A stretch of 64,000 nt of DNA, from NCBI RefSeq assembly GCF_900240995.1, contig NZ_LT965953.1:1-64000 (forward strand), given 5' to 3'. Position 1 is the first letter of the stretch. Each line of letters opens with the position of its first letter. The notes beneath the pieces were generated by a model. The model saw only the letters and a list, made by a program, of their open reading frames with translations. It searched no databases and was not told the DNA's origin. Shown one piece after another: positions 42,447-51,315 of this stretch. This DNA comes from Bacillus sp. Marseille-P3661 (GTDB taxonomy: Bacteria; Bacillota; Bacilli; Bacillales; Bacillaceae_J). A program made the translations under genes and the position numbers.

Positions 42447-42464
42447 ATCTTAGGAGGTCAAGCT

Positions 42465-42938
42465 GTGAGTGGAAAAGTGCATCATGATGTTTTCATAGGT
42501 ATCGTTATTATTTTATTATCGATCGTATTGTACACTAAAACCTTTGAATTTATAGGGGAGGCTGCATTATTCCCTAGGGCACTTCTCATTTTATTTGCGA
42601 TCTTTGCTGTTTACTTAATTTATAACGGTTTAAAGAAAACAAAACAAATGAGAGAAGGAGTAGAAGTTATTTATGATGGTGAAGAGGAGCAGCTAACGTT
42701 TTCTCTTATTGCATCACCTATGTGTACACTGGGTATTGTTATTGTTTATGTTGCTTTAATAAATATAATTGGATTTTTCCCATCAACTATTCTATTTATT
42801 ATCTCTTTTTTATGGTATATGGGTGTGAAAAATTGGAAGGTATACTTAGTGACCTCAATAGGATTAAATCTATTTATTTATATACTATTTGTTTTACAGC
42901 TGAATGTTCAACTTCCCTTAGGAATATTTTTTAGCTAG
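42465..42938 (+). CDS. Tripartite tricarboxylate transporter small membrane subunit (TctB)
   Basis: A 157-residue protein with four predicted membrane helices: IFIGIVIILLSIVLYT, the first LLILFAIFAVYLIY region, LGIVIVYVALINIIGFF and the C-terminal VTSIGLNLFIYILFVL. The LFPRALL-like segment ALFPRALLILFA is characteristic of TctB. It assembles with TctA in the membrane. The start is GTG at 42465 with TAGGAGGT upstream. It lies between the binding protein and the large permease genes. Confidence 0.88.
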   Translation: MSGKVHHDVFIGIVIILLSIVLYTKTFEFIGEAALFPRALLILFAIFAVYLIYNGLKKTKQMREGVEVIYDGEEEQLTFSLIASPMCTLGIVIVYVALINIIGFFPSTILFIISFLWYMGVKNWKVYLVTSIGLNLFIYILFVLQLNVQLPLGIFFS

Positions 42939-42952
42939 AAAAGGAGGCAGCT

Positions 42953-44476
42953 ATGGAAGTAGGAATTTTGTCCCAAGTCTTCTCACAACTATTCACAATA
43001 CAAACATTGTTTGCACTAGTTTTAGGTGTTATTGGGGGAATTATAATAGGTTCATTGCCTGGGCTAAGCGCTACGATGGCTATTGCGCTACTTATCCCGA
43101 TAACATTTGGAATGGATCCAGTTTCAGGGCTAACATTACTGACAGCAATTTATACATCTGCTATATATGGTGGATCTATTTCAGCCATTCTTATTCATAC
43201 TCCAGGAACGCCATCGTCAGCTGCTACAAGTCTTGATGGATATAAAATGACGTTAAATGGACAAGGAGCAAAAGCGCTTGGTATATCTGCAATTTCATCA
43301 ACGATTGGCGGATTTATTAGTGCAGTCGCTCTTCTCTTTTTGGCACCACCGCTTTCGAAAATTTCCTTAATGTTTAGTTCTCCAGAATATTTTTTAATAG
43401 CTATATTTGGATTAACTATCATTGCAAGTGTGGCTGCAGATTCCTTAGCGAAGGGGCTTATTGGAGGGATTTTTGGATTATTAATTGGAACAGTGGGGAT
43501 TGATCTTTTAACGGGGTATCCTAGATTCACCTTTGGATTTACATCTTTAGAATCAGGTGTTTCAATTATTCCAGCCATGATAGGTTTGTTTTCATTATCG
43601 CAAGTTATGATTCAAACAGAAAAACGTAAAAAGAAAGCAACTCATAAAAAAATGGGAGCAGTTAAAGGTAGAACATTGCCTACTTTAAAGGAATTCAAGC
43701 AAATTTTTGCGACTATAATTGGATCATCAGGTATTGGTACCTTTGTTGGTATGCTACCAGGTGCTGGCGGAGATATTGCAGCCTGGGTAAGTTATAATGA
43801 GGCAAAACGTTTTTCTAAAAATAAAGATAAATTTGGAAAAGGCCATATAGAAGGGGTTGCTGCACCAGAGGCGGCTAATAATGCGGTGACAGGTGGTTCA
43901 TTAATTCCCTTATTAACGCTGGGTATTCCGGGTAACGTTCCGACAGCCGTTTTATTAGGTGGATTAATGGTTCAAGGTTTAGTTCCAGGGCGTGAATTAT
44001 TTACAACGCATGCTAGCATTACTTATTCTATTATTTTCGGATTTATTATCGCTAATATATTAATGGGGATTATAGGGATACTTGGAGCGAAATATTTTGT
44101 TAAAGTATCAGGTGTTTCAGAGCGAATATTAGCACCGATCATTATCGGTTTTTGTGTCGTCGGTTCCTATGCAATTAGTAATAATATGTTTGATGTTTGG
44201 ATTATGGTTGTTTTTGGGTTAATTGGATATATTATTCGAAAAACTGGATTCCATCCTGCACCCATTATTTTAGGAATCATCCTTGGTCCAATAGCTGAAA
44301 GTGGTTTTAGACAATCTCTCGTGATGGCTAAAGGAGATATTTTATCATATTACTTTTCCCGTCCGATTTCAGTTGTCTTAATTATTTTGGTGGTCTTAGC
44401 AATCGTTTCCCCTATGTTTATTAAGTGGATTCAGAAAAAAAATGCTACGTTAAATCAACAAAAAGAGATCATTTAG
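42953..44476 (+). CDS. Tripartite tricarboxylate transporter permease (TctA)
   Basis: A 507-residue permease with the TctA signatures GSLPGLSATMAIALLIPITFGM, YGGSISAILIHTPGTPSSAAT and GMLPGAGGDIAAWVSYNEAK, plus GIPGNVPTAVLLGGL. It is the ion-coupled transport subunit acting with TctB and TctC. The ATG at 42953 follows AAAAGGAGGC. Together these proteins should import a carboxylate, in parallel to the TAXI-TRAP system encoded 6 kb upstream. Confidence 0.94.
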   Translation: MEVGILSQVFSQLFTIQTLFALVLGVIGGIIIGSLPGLSATMAIALLIPITFGMDPVSGLTLLTAIYTSAIYGGSISAILIHTPGTPSSAATSLDGYKMTLNGQGAKALGISAISSTIGGFISAVALLFLAPPLSKISLMFSSPEYFLIAIFGLTIIASVAADSLAKGLIGGIFGLLIGTVGIDLLTGYPRFTFGFTSLESGVSIIPAMIGLFSLSQVMIQTEKRKKKATHKKMGAVKGRTLPTLKEFKQIFATIIGSSGIGTFVGMLPGAGGDIAAWVSYNEAKRFSKNKDKFGKGHIEGVAAPEAANNAVTGGSLIPLLTLGIPGNVPTAVLLGGLMVQGLVPGRELFTTHASITYSIIFGFIIANILMGIIGILGAKYFVKVSGVSERILAPIIIGFCVVGSYAISNNMFDVWIMVVFGLIGYIIRKTGFHPAPIILGIILGPIAESGFRQSLVMAKGDILSYYFSRPISVVLIILVVLAIVSPMFIKWIQKKNATLNQQKEII

Positions 44477-44623
44477 TACTCATGGGTTACGGATTATACT
44501 GAGAGGTTTACTGTTACTGATATCTGTGTAATTTGTACCCATTAGCCTACTTAACAATTAACAGTAAAATAAGTATTGTTATGGCTTTGGCAGAAATGGG
44601 CGTTACTATACTCTTGTCTATGG

Positions 44624-44639
44624 TGTAATATTTATTACA
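44624..44639 (+). promoter_or_regulatory. Palindrome, candidate RpiR operator
   Basis: TGTAATATTTATTACA is a perfect palindrome with 7-bp arms, 78 bases before the second rraA gene. It resembles the sites at 39814-39860. Confidence 0.45.
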
Positions 44640-44716
44640 TTATGTTATTATGTGGTTATATTTACTACGATGATGCAGATTGAACTTTGATCAAGCGATT
44701 AAAAGGAGTGGAGAAA

Positions 44717-45403
44717 ATGATAAATGATTTACCAACGCTTTTATCAGATGAAATAATTAAAAGGGCGAAAAGCCTTAATACTACTGTTATATCTGACGTA
44801 ATGGGATGTACAGGGGCTATGGATTATCAAATAAAACCAGTAGCAACAGGAATGAAAGTTGTTGGGACTGCACAAACGGTTAGTATGAGACCTGGTGATA
44901 ATTTATTTCTTCATCAAGCCATTCATTCTGGAAAAAAAGGTTATGTCATAATAGCTGACGGAAAGGGCCATACTCAAAATGCGTACTTGGGTGAATTAAT
45001 GGCTGGAGCGGCAAGGGCAAAAGGGCTTGAGGGAATCGTAATCGACGGCCTTGTACGTGATAAGGAGGCGCTAACGGAGTTAGGTTTTCCTATTTTTGCA
45101 AAAGGATTTATTCCCAATGGACCTTTTAAAGATGGCCCTGGGGAGTTGAATAGACCGGTTTCTTGTGGAGGGGTTCAAGTACAACCGGGTGATTTAATAG
45201 TGGGTGACGATGACGGTGTGATTGTTGTTCCAGTATATATGATTGAAGAAATACTTACTAAAGCCGAAAAGAAACTAGATTATGAGGAACAACGCATAAA
45301 AACGATCAAAGATTATGAGGAAAAAGTAAAGCAAGGATTAAGTCCAGATCATTCTCTAGAACCTTCTTGGTTAAAGGAAAGTATGAAATCTTTTGGTTTA
45401 TAA
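44717..45403 (+). CDS. RraA-family aldolase-like protein, second copy
   Basis: A 228-residue paralogue of the protein at 34078, with the same GELMAGAARAKGLEGIVIDGLVRDKE signature and VQPGDLIVGDDDGVIVVP. A metal-dependent aldolase splitting a tertiary 4-hydroxy-2-oxo acid into pyruvate and an oxo-acid is the most likely role. ATG 44717 is preferred because AAAGGAG lies eight bases upstream; the in-frame codon at 44687 has no such site. It follows the TTT transporter and precedes a dehydrogenase, so it belongs to the second catabolic unit. Confidence 0.87.
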   Translation: MINDLPTLLSDEIIKRAKSLNTTVISDVMGCTGAMDYQIKPVATGMKVVGTAQTVSMRPGDNLFLHQAIHSGKKGYVIIADGKGHTQNAYLGELMAGAARAKGLEGIVIDGLVRDKEALTELGFPIFAKGFIPNGPFKDGPGELNRPVSCGGVQVQPGDLIVGDDDGVIVVPVYMIEEILTKAEKKLDYEEQRIKTIKDYEEKVKQGLSPDHSLEPSWLKESMKSFGL

Positions 45404-45492
45404 GAGCTTGGAGATTAATAGATTTAAGTAATATGGCTTGCGAGAATAAATATATTGTGATTTTTAAATAGCAAAGGTGGGGGTATTAGATT

Positions 45493-46383
45493 ATGAAAGT
45501 AGGATTTATTGGTTTCGGAGAAGTTGGGTTTGAAATGTCCCAAGGTTTACTTGGAGATGGTGTGAAAGAAATATTCGCTTTTGACCCGCTGTACGATCGG
45601 GACTTTGTAAAAGAAAGAGCAAAAGTGGCAGGAGTAAATTTAGTAACAAGCCCAGAGCTAGTACTACAATCTGAAGTTGATGTTGTTATTGTTGCAGTAC
45701 CTGCTCATCATGCTAAAAATGCTTGGGAGAATATTTATAAGTACCTAAATGATACGATACTATGTATAGATGTTTCAACAGCTAGTGCTAATGAAAAGAC
45801 TGAAATTTATGAAAGCACATTAGGGGAAAATAAGAAGTTTGTTGACGCGGCATTAATGGGTCCTCTTTCAGTTCATAAACACCGAGTTCCGATTATCGCT
45901 AGTGGAAATGGTGTAGATGATTTCATAGAATTAATGAGTCCATATAATATGAATATTGAGAAGGTAAGTGAAATACCTGGGGATGCAACCAATATAAAGT
46001 TTACAAGAAGTATCTTTATGAAAGGGATCTCAGCTCTTTTATCTGAAGTATTAGAGGTAGCTGAAAAGCTCAACATTGGTGATCGTGTATTAAGTTCAAT
46101 ATCAAAGACAATGGATGAAAAGCCATTTGAACAAATCATTAATAGGTTAATTACAGGAACAGCTATACACTCCGGCAGACGAGTTGTAGAAATGGAAAAT
46201 GTAATTCAGTTATTAGAGGAAAACAACAAAGAACCGATCATGACCTTAGCTACCAAGGAGAAACTAATAGCCATTACAGAACATGGATTAAGAGAAAAAT
46301 TTAATAATAAAACACCAGATAACTGGAAACAAGTAATTGAAGAAATGAATAAAAAGGAAATTGAGACAAATAAAAGTGTTTAG
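45493..46383 (+). CDS. NAD(P)-dependent beta-hydroxyacid dehydrogenase-like protein (DUF1932)
   Basis: A 296-residue oxidoreductase with an N-terminal Rossmann motif VGFIGFGEVGFEM (residues 3-15). Its middle reads VIVAVPAHHA and DVSTASANEKTEIY, and its C-terminal helical domain resembles DUF1932 (FTRSIFMKGISALLSEVLEVAEKL). Such proteins are related to 6-phosphogluconate and 3-hydroxyisobutyrate dehydrogenases. It may oxidise the hydroxy acid that becomes the RraA substrate. The ATG follows AAAGGTGGGGG. It is the last gene of the region, and an 11-bp inverted repeat lies 150 bases downstream. Confidence 0.85.
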   Translation: MKVGFIGFGEVGFEMSQGLLGDGVKEIFAFDPLYDRDFVKERAKVAGVNLVTSPELVLQSEVDVVIVAVPAHHAKNAWENIYKYLNDTILCIDVSTASANEKTEIYESTLGENKKFVDAALMGPLSVHKHRVPIIASGNGVDDFIELMSPYNMNIEKVSEIPGDATNIKFTRSIFMKGISALLSEVLEVAEKLNIGDRVLSSISKTMDEKPFEQIINRLITGTAIHSGRRVVEMENVIQLLEENNKEPIMTLATKEKLIAITEHGLREKFNNKTPDNWKQVIEEMNKKEIETNKSV

Positions 46384-46537
46384 AGAAAACAAACGATTTC
46401 TTTTCAAAAGTGAATAAGTTTACTTTACAAGCCGGTTTATTTGAATATAACTTTAAGAGATTTATAGGCACAAACCATCTTTCCCACCAATTGTATGGGA
46501 AAGTATGCATAAATATAAGATGACATGGAACCTCCAC

Positions 46538-46602
46538 GGGCATGATAGATATTGCAAAAAACAGAAAGGAATTTTGGATCTGTTATCAAACCTATCATGC
46601 CC
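46538..46602 (+). repeat. 11-bp inverted repeat (GGGCATGATAG)
   Basis: GGGCATGATAG and CTATCATGCCC are perfect inverted repeats about 43 bases apart, in the 356-base gap before the MFS gene. There is no T tract. Function is unclear; it may protect the transcript end. Confidence 0.6.
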
Positions 46603-46739
46603 CCTCATGCGTACAATAATTTCCTTCTTACACTATAGTGAAGTGGTTAAAAACTTAAAGATATAGAACGCTGGAATAAATTGTGCTTTTTTACCCTGAA
46701 AACAATGGAGGAGTTTAGTATATTTAAAGGAGAAGAGTG

Positions 46740-47906
46740 ATGAGGAAAAATTACAACTCATATTTAATTTTTACTTCTACTTCTTTATTTTTGTTTAGTA
46801 TAGCAGGTAGTAGGCCGTTAATTCCTTTGTTCTCGAGTCAATTAGGTGCTAATAATGTGCAAATAGGGTTAATAGTATCGCTATTTTCTTTATTACCGTT
46901 GTTTTTATCGATAAAGTTAGGAAAAGTAGTTGATAGAGTTGGTAGTAAAGTCCCCCTTGCAATTGGCATAACACTGGGCGGTTTTTCCCTTGGTGTACCT
47001 TGGTTTTTTCATGGGTTGGGGGGAATATATGTATCGCAAATATTATCTGGATTTTCACAAGTACTCTATGTGATCTCGATGCAGGCATACATAGGGGGTT
47101 TTAGCAAAAGCAAAGTGCGCAATCATTACATTAATATATTTAGTGTTAGTGTTGCATTTGGTAGTTTTATTGGGCCGCTTATTAGTGGCTTTTTTTCTGA
47201 AAATGTTGGCTACTCCATGACTTTAGCATTGTTAGGATTCATTTTGTTACTGTCTTCACCTTTGAGTTTATTATTCAAAAAAAAGAGTTTAAAAGGTAAT
47301 TTAGAGCGTAAAGAGGAAAAAAATAAATCGATTGATTTGTTGTCTATCCCGGGATTAAGGAAGGCTTTCTTAATTAGCGCCATTGTTCTGTTGTCTAAAG
47401 ATATTTATATTGCATTTTTTCCATTACTCGCAGAAAGTAAAGGTATTTCGACTTCAGTGATTGGTTTAATTATTGCTGTAAATTCATTAGCAGGTATTTT
47501 TATAAGAGTTATCCTCCCTTTGCTAGTACAAAGATTTAATCAAAGTTTCATTATTACTATTTCAATTATTGCTGTTGGATTCATTTATCTTTTAAATCCG
47601 TTGTTTAGCAATGAATATATTTTAGGCGCCCTTTCTTTTATTCTGGGTCTATGTATGGGAGTAGGACAACCTCTTTCCATATCGAGTAGTATATCATTGC
47701 TGCCTGATCGAAGGGTAGGAGAAGGTTTAGGGTTAAGATTGTCTATAAACAAGTTCACTCAAGTCATAGTACCGGTTTTTTTAGGACTAGCATCTTCTGT
47801 TGTTGGTATAGGTGGCGTTTTTTATTTATCAGGATTATTAATAATTACAAGTAGTATAGAACCAAAAAGGGTATTGGGCCAAAGGGACAGGTCTGGTGGT
47901 TGTTGA
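46740..47906 (+). CDS. Major facilitator superfamily transporter
   Basis: A 388-residue membrane protein with about 12 predicted helices. The MFS inter-helix motif shows as GKVVDRVGSKVPLAIG between helices 2 and 3, and SLFKKKS-like charged loops split the halves near residue 180. It probably exports or imports a small molecule; the family alone does not say which. ATG 46740 is seven bases after AAAGGAG. The last ten residues (VLGQRDRSGGC) are encoded by a family B repeat, so the original stop was lost or the repeat was inserted at the 3' end of the gene. Confidence 0.85.
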   Translation: MRKNYNSYLIFTSTSLFLFSIAGSRPLIPLFSSQLGANNVQIGLIVSLFSLLPLFLSIKLGKVVDRVGSKVPLAIGITLGGFSLGVPWFFHGLGGIYVSQILSGFSQVLYVISMQAYIGGFSKSKVRNHYINIFSVSVAFGSFIGPLISGFFSENVGYSMTLALLGFILLLSSPLSLLFKKKSLKGNLERKEEKNKSIDLLSIPGLRKAFLISAIVLLSKDIYIAFFPLLAESKGISTSVIGLIIAVNSLAGIFIRVILPLLVQRFNQSFIITISIIAVGFIYLLNPLFSNEYILGALSFILGLCMGVGQPLSISSSISLLPDRRVGEGLGLRLSINKFTQVIVPVFLGLASSVVGIGGVFYLSGLLIITSSIEPKRVLGQRDRSGGC

Positions 47907-47975
47907 ACAAATAGCCAAGGGACCTGTCCCACTGGACCAGAACAAATAGCCAAGGGACCTGGATCACTGGATCCT
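47876..47975 (+). repeat. Family B palindromes, three diverged units
   Basis: GGGCCAAAGGGACAGGTCTG is followed by GCCAAGGGACCTGTCCCAC and by a third GCCAAGGGACCTGGATC. The first overlaps the end of the MFS gene. Confidence 0.8.
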
Positions 47976-48065
47976 GAATAAAAATCTTTGCGTCCGCAAA
48001 TAACTACTTTTAGAGTACTTTAGAATATACAAAATATGTCCTAAAAGGGCCTAAAGGTGATAAAT

Positions 48066-48560
48066 ATGACATACAAAAAGGAAAAAATAATTGAACTTTC
48101 TTCATGGGTTGCTATGGTTATTTTGTTAATTAAATTTATACCAAAAAATAAATTACGTGAGGCACATCTAGCTTTTTTGTTTAAACAGCTTATTACTTGG
48201 CTATTCGGTTTAATTGTGGTGGAAAATGGAAATATTAGCTACCCGTTTCGAACCTTTTTTAAGAAATCAATTAAAAGCAGCTTTACGTTTGAATACTTTG
48301 TTTTTCCAGGAATGTGTGCATTGTTTAATGCTCATTATCCCGAGAAAAGAAGTAAATATTTCAAGACATTTTATTATATAGTCTATACTTCTGTGATTGT
48401 TTTCCTTGAGGTCATTGCTCTTAGATTCACAAAATTAATTCATTATGAAAACTGGAAATGGTATTGGAGCTTTGTGAGTATTTGGTTTTCATATTACCTT
48501 TCTCGAATGTACCAAGTGTGGTTTTTTAAAGATAAAAAGAAAAAATTTTTTGAAGTTTAG
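48066..48560 (+). CDS. CBO0543 family membrane protein
   Basis: A 164-residue integral membrane protein with about four to five hydrophobic segments. The pattern HLAFLFKQLITWLFGLIVVE, YPFRTFF, FTFEYFVFPGMCALFNAHYP and WKWYWSFVSIW is typical of the CBO0543 family of Bacillales and clostridia, whose function is unknown. ATG 48066 is preceded by AAGGTGA at seven bases. A diverged paralogue follows at 48775, suggesting tandem duplication. Confidence 0.82.
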   Translation: MTYKKEKIIELSSWVAMVILLIKFIPKNKLREAHLAFLFKQLITWLFGLIVVENGNISYPFRTFFKKSIKSSFTFEYFVFPGMCALFNAHYPEKRSKYFKTFYYIVYTSVIVFLEVIALRFTKLIHYENWKWYWSFVSIWFSYYLSRMYQVWFFKDKKKKFFEV

Positions 48561-48774
48561 GATTATCAAATAAAAATGCTGTTAGTTGTTTTTTTATTAA
48601 AATAAAATGTGAAATATTGCACTTGTTAGATTGGACCAGTACTGTCTTCGGTTACTTGGTGTTGCTCAAGTACTTATTAAAATTAGACCCAGATTCAGTT
48701 TGAATAAACCGGCATTTATGTGGAAAATTAATTTTAAATGCGTCTCTTTTGCGCGTTAAAGTGGAGGTGTGTTA

Positions 48775-49263
48775 ATGAAACAACAATTTGAAAAAAATGC
48801 GCTTAGATTTTTATTTGTAATCGGATTAATTAGCTTTTTAAATCTTGTCAGAAAGCCGCCAACTAAAGATTGGATCATAATTTTTTTGTTTAAAGGGTTT
48901 CTTTCTTCAATCCTAGATAATTTAGTTGTTAGTAAGGGCTATATTAAATATCCGGTAAAAATATTTAAAACATTTGATATTAGCTTTATATTTGATTATC
49001 TTCTCTATCCAGTAACTTGTATTTACTATAACCAAATCACAAAAAACTCCACTATACCTGGAATTTTCATGAAAACGTTTTATTTTAGCATTCCAATGAC
49101 TTTAATCGAATATTTTCTTGAAAAAAAGACTCAATTAATTAATTTTAAAAAGGGTTGGACAATAAAAACAAGTTTCTATAGCCTGACCGTAACATTCTTA
49201 ATTTCACGTACTTTCATTGCAATAATAAGGAAAGCAAATAATAAACCTGTTCCAGAAAATTAA
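48775..49263 (+). CDS. CBO0543 family membrane protein, second copy
   Basis: A 162-residue paralogue of the preceding protein with the same order of segments: IIFLFKGFLSSILDNLVVSKGYIKYPVKIF, FIFDYLLYPVTCIYYN and KKGWTIKTSFYSLTVTFLISR. The two are clearly diverged, so the duplication is not recent. ATG 48775 has GGAGGTG five bases upstream. The family has no known biochemical role; a membrane-structure or sporulation-related role has been neither shown nor excluded here. Confidence 0.8.
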   Translation: MKQQFEKNALRFLFVIGLISFLNLVRKPPTKDWIIIFLFKGFLSSILDNLVVSKGYIKYPVKIFKTFDISFIFDYLLYPVTCIYYNQITKNSTIPGIFMKTFYFSIPMTLIEYFLEKKTQLINFKKGWTIKTSFYSLTVTFLISRTFIAIIRKANNKPVPEN

Positions 49264-49401
49264 TGGTATTATTTTTATGTTGTTTAACTAGATCTTTTGC
49301 CCTAATTTCGGTCTGAGTTTTTTCAAAATTCATAGTATTTTTTACCCAATATACAGTATTTGTTGTAATATATATTCAACATAACTAAAGGGGTAAATAT
49401 A

Positions 49402-49761
49402 ATGAATCGTAGAAATGAACCGTTTAGGGTCCTAATGGAGCCGCCTTTAAATTGCCAATTTCAAATCGTTTATGTTAATGGCAAATTCATAAATAGTTCT
49501 ATCGGTAGTTGTGAGATCTTAGATATAAGTCCTGGCGGCTTAAAAATAAAATCAAGTCTAAATTTATATCTAGAAAAAGAACTAAAGCTAAAGTTATCTT
49601 TTAACATTGACTCCAATTTTATTTCTCAACAAGGTCAACCTCTATGGATTAAGCGATATGGAAATTACTTTTTATATGGTGTAAAGCTTGAACAAACCGG
49701 AGATGAGAAGGAACTCATAATAAATTCGCTAAAAGTTTATTCTAGAACTAAAAAACGATAA
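49402..49761 (+). CDS. PilZ-domain protein, putative cyclic-di-GMP receptor
   Basis: A 119-residue single-domain protein. The N-terminal RRNEPFR is a possible R-x-x-x-R site, and CEILDISPGGLKI contains the (D/N)-x-S-x-x-G motif of PilZ domains. A C-terminal NYFLYGVKLEQ strand completes the barrel. Such small proteins bind cyclic-di-GMP and regulate motility or exopolysaccharide production through partner proteins. The start at ATG 49402 has AAAGGGG upstream. It is monocistronic, ending at a family A repeat. Confidence 0.82.
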   Translation: MNRRNEPFRVLMEPPLNCQFQIVYVNGKFINSSIGSCEILDISPGGLKIKSSLNLYLEKELKLKLSFNIDSNFISQQGQPLWIKRYGNYFLYGVKLEQTGDEKELIINSLKVYSRTKKR

Positions 49762-49785
49762 TTGGAGCACGTGGAGCACGGGGGT

Positions 49786-49808
49786 AACACGGGGACGGTT
49801 CTCGTGAT
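49786..49808 (+). repeat. Family A palindrome
   Basis: CACGGGGACGGTTCTCGTG is a near-perfect unit just downstream of the PilZ gene. Confidence 0.9.
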
Positions 49809-50053
49809 TGCAACAGGTTTGTGAGGGAAATGGTTTTGCGTTTTTGTAAAAAGCATTGTGCAGGGAAAATGGTTTGCGTGCTTGTGTTTAGCTTACCATT
49901 TGAGAGCAAATCGCCCCTCCAAAAATTTTTGGGGTGGAAATATATTACAAACCTATTAAAGTATCTTCTACAAGGATTACCTGCGGCTTAATGGGAAATT
50001 CTAATGGTAGCGCAACTTATAATTAATTTTAGTTTTAGAAAGGGGAGAAGTGG

Positions 50054-50821
50054 ATGGAGTCAATATGGCTAGAGTATGCTTGGGCATTGTTAATTCTAAT
50101 TGGATTAGAAGGACTGTTATCGGCAGACAATGCTCTTGTACTAGCGGTTATAGCCAAGCATTTACCCGAAGATCAGAAAAGAAAAGCGATAAATTATGGT
50201 ATCATTATGGCTTTCGTCTTTCGATTTGGCGCTCTATTTGCCATTTCTTTTATTGCAAACGTTTGGCAAATACAGGCAGTAGGAGCAGCGTATCTCTTAT
50301 ACTTAGGATTGAAACATGTTATTCAGGCACGTTTCGGAGCTAAGAATGAGGATATCCATAAGGACGATGAAATGGAAGCAGCTGGTAAAGGTTTCTGGCC
50401 GACTGTAGGGAAGATTGCGCTAGCTGACCTCGCTTTTGCAGTGGATTCAATACTAGCAGCGGTTGCTCTTGCCCTCGGTCTTCCAGATTCACCGCTCGGC
50501 AATTTTGGCGGTATGGATGCTGGGAAGTTTATTGTTGTAGTGCTTGGGGGTATTGCAGGTCTTATCTTAATTAAGTTTGCAGCTACTTGGTTTGTTCAAC
50601 TTCTTGCAAAACGCCCAGCGCTGGAAACAACAGCATATGCGATTGTTGCCTGGGTTGGTGTCAAACTTGCTGTCATTACCCTTGCCCATGAGGATATTGG
50701 TGTTTTAGATCATCACTTTCCACACAGTACCGTATGGACTGTGATCTTCTACGGAGTATTAGTCGGAATTGCTCTAATCGGTTGGTTTGCACCAACTAAA
50801 AAGTCAGTTCAAACCACATAG
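50054..50821 (+). CDS. TerC family membrane protein
   Basis: A 255-residue integral membrane protein of the TerC/YkoY/YjbE type, linked in Bacillus to manganese export and metal loading of secreted enzymes. The diagnostic acidic helix motifs are LLSADNALVLAVIAKHLP (about residues 21-38) and ADLAFAVDSILAAVALALG (about 124-142). The start at ATG 50054 follows AAAGGGGAG. I looked for a yybP-ykoY manganese riboswitch in the 290 bases upstream and could not convincingly align one. The gene is followed by a strong hairpin of family A type. Confidence 0.9.
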   Translation: MESIWLEYAWALLILIGLEGLLSADNALVLAVIAKHLPEDQKRKAINYGIIMAFVFRFGALFAISFIANVWQIQAVGAAYLLYLGLKHVIQARFGAKNEDIHKDDEMEAAGKGFWPTVGKIALADLAFAVDSILAAVALALGLPDSPLGNFGGMDAGKFIVVVLGGIAGLILIKFAATWFVQLLAKRPALETTAYAIVAWVGVKLAVITLAHEDIGVLDHHFPHSTVWTVIFYGVLVGIALIGWFAPTKKSVQTT

Positions 50822-50830
50822 CTCATATGG

Positions 50831-50854
50831 ACGGTTCTCCTGCTGGAGAACCGT
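50831..50854 (+). repeat. Family A-derived hairpin/terminator
   Basis: ACGGTTCTCC and GGAGAACCGT form a perfect 10-bp stem with a 4-nt loop, 10 bases after the TerC stop codon. The core matches family A in a compact form. Confidence 0.8.
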
Positions 50855-51315
50855 TTACTAATAGTGGGAGAATGCCTAAATTTTTTGGTGGGGTTCAGTG
50901 AGAGAAGTTATTAGTTGCAGATAAAATAAAAAAGTGGCAGATATCCGAGGCAAAGTTGCCGATATATTTTAAAAGTGGCAGATATAGTATTTTATAGGTA
51001 AGATTGAAACTCATCGGAACCCCTTTTGTACGGGGCGAGACTTCAATCCAAAATTTTGCGAAGGCACAACTAGCGATAATTTACTAGTTGTGCCTTTTCA
51101 CGTACGAAAATTTTGATTAGTCCCTTAAAAATCGGTCAGTCTTTGTGTTGATAGAGAAAACTAAATTCCTGTACAGAATTTGGTGAAAAAGAAATAGAAT
51201 TCGCTCAGGTCGATAGATGCTATAATAATAGTAGTGTACTAATAAAGCCCAAAATTAGGAACCATTTCATATAGTAAAGTCCCTCAAGGGCGTGTAAAGA
51301 AAGAAGGGATATGCG
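50855..51315. other. Intergenic stretch with a terminator
   Basis: About 460 bases. AAGTGGCAGATAT occurs twice (near 50932 and 50974). A terminator (AGGCACAACTAG/CTAGTTGTGCCTTTT) lies at 51062-51098. No coding frame or known RNA motif is seen. Confidence 0.5.
51062..51098 (+). terminator. Rho-independent terminator
   Basis: AAGGCACAACTAG pairs with CTAGTTGTGCCTT and is followed by TTC. Confidence 0.8.

Noticed and set aside
49860-50053. Possible yybP-ykoY manganese riboswitch before the TerC gene.
   Set aside because: The gene family made this worth looking for, but the conserved loop sequences could not be aligned with confidence.
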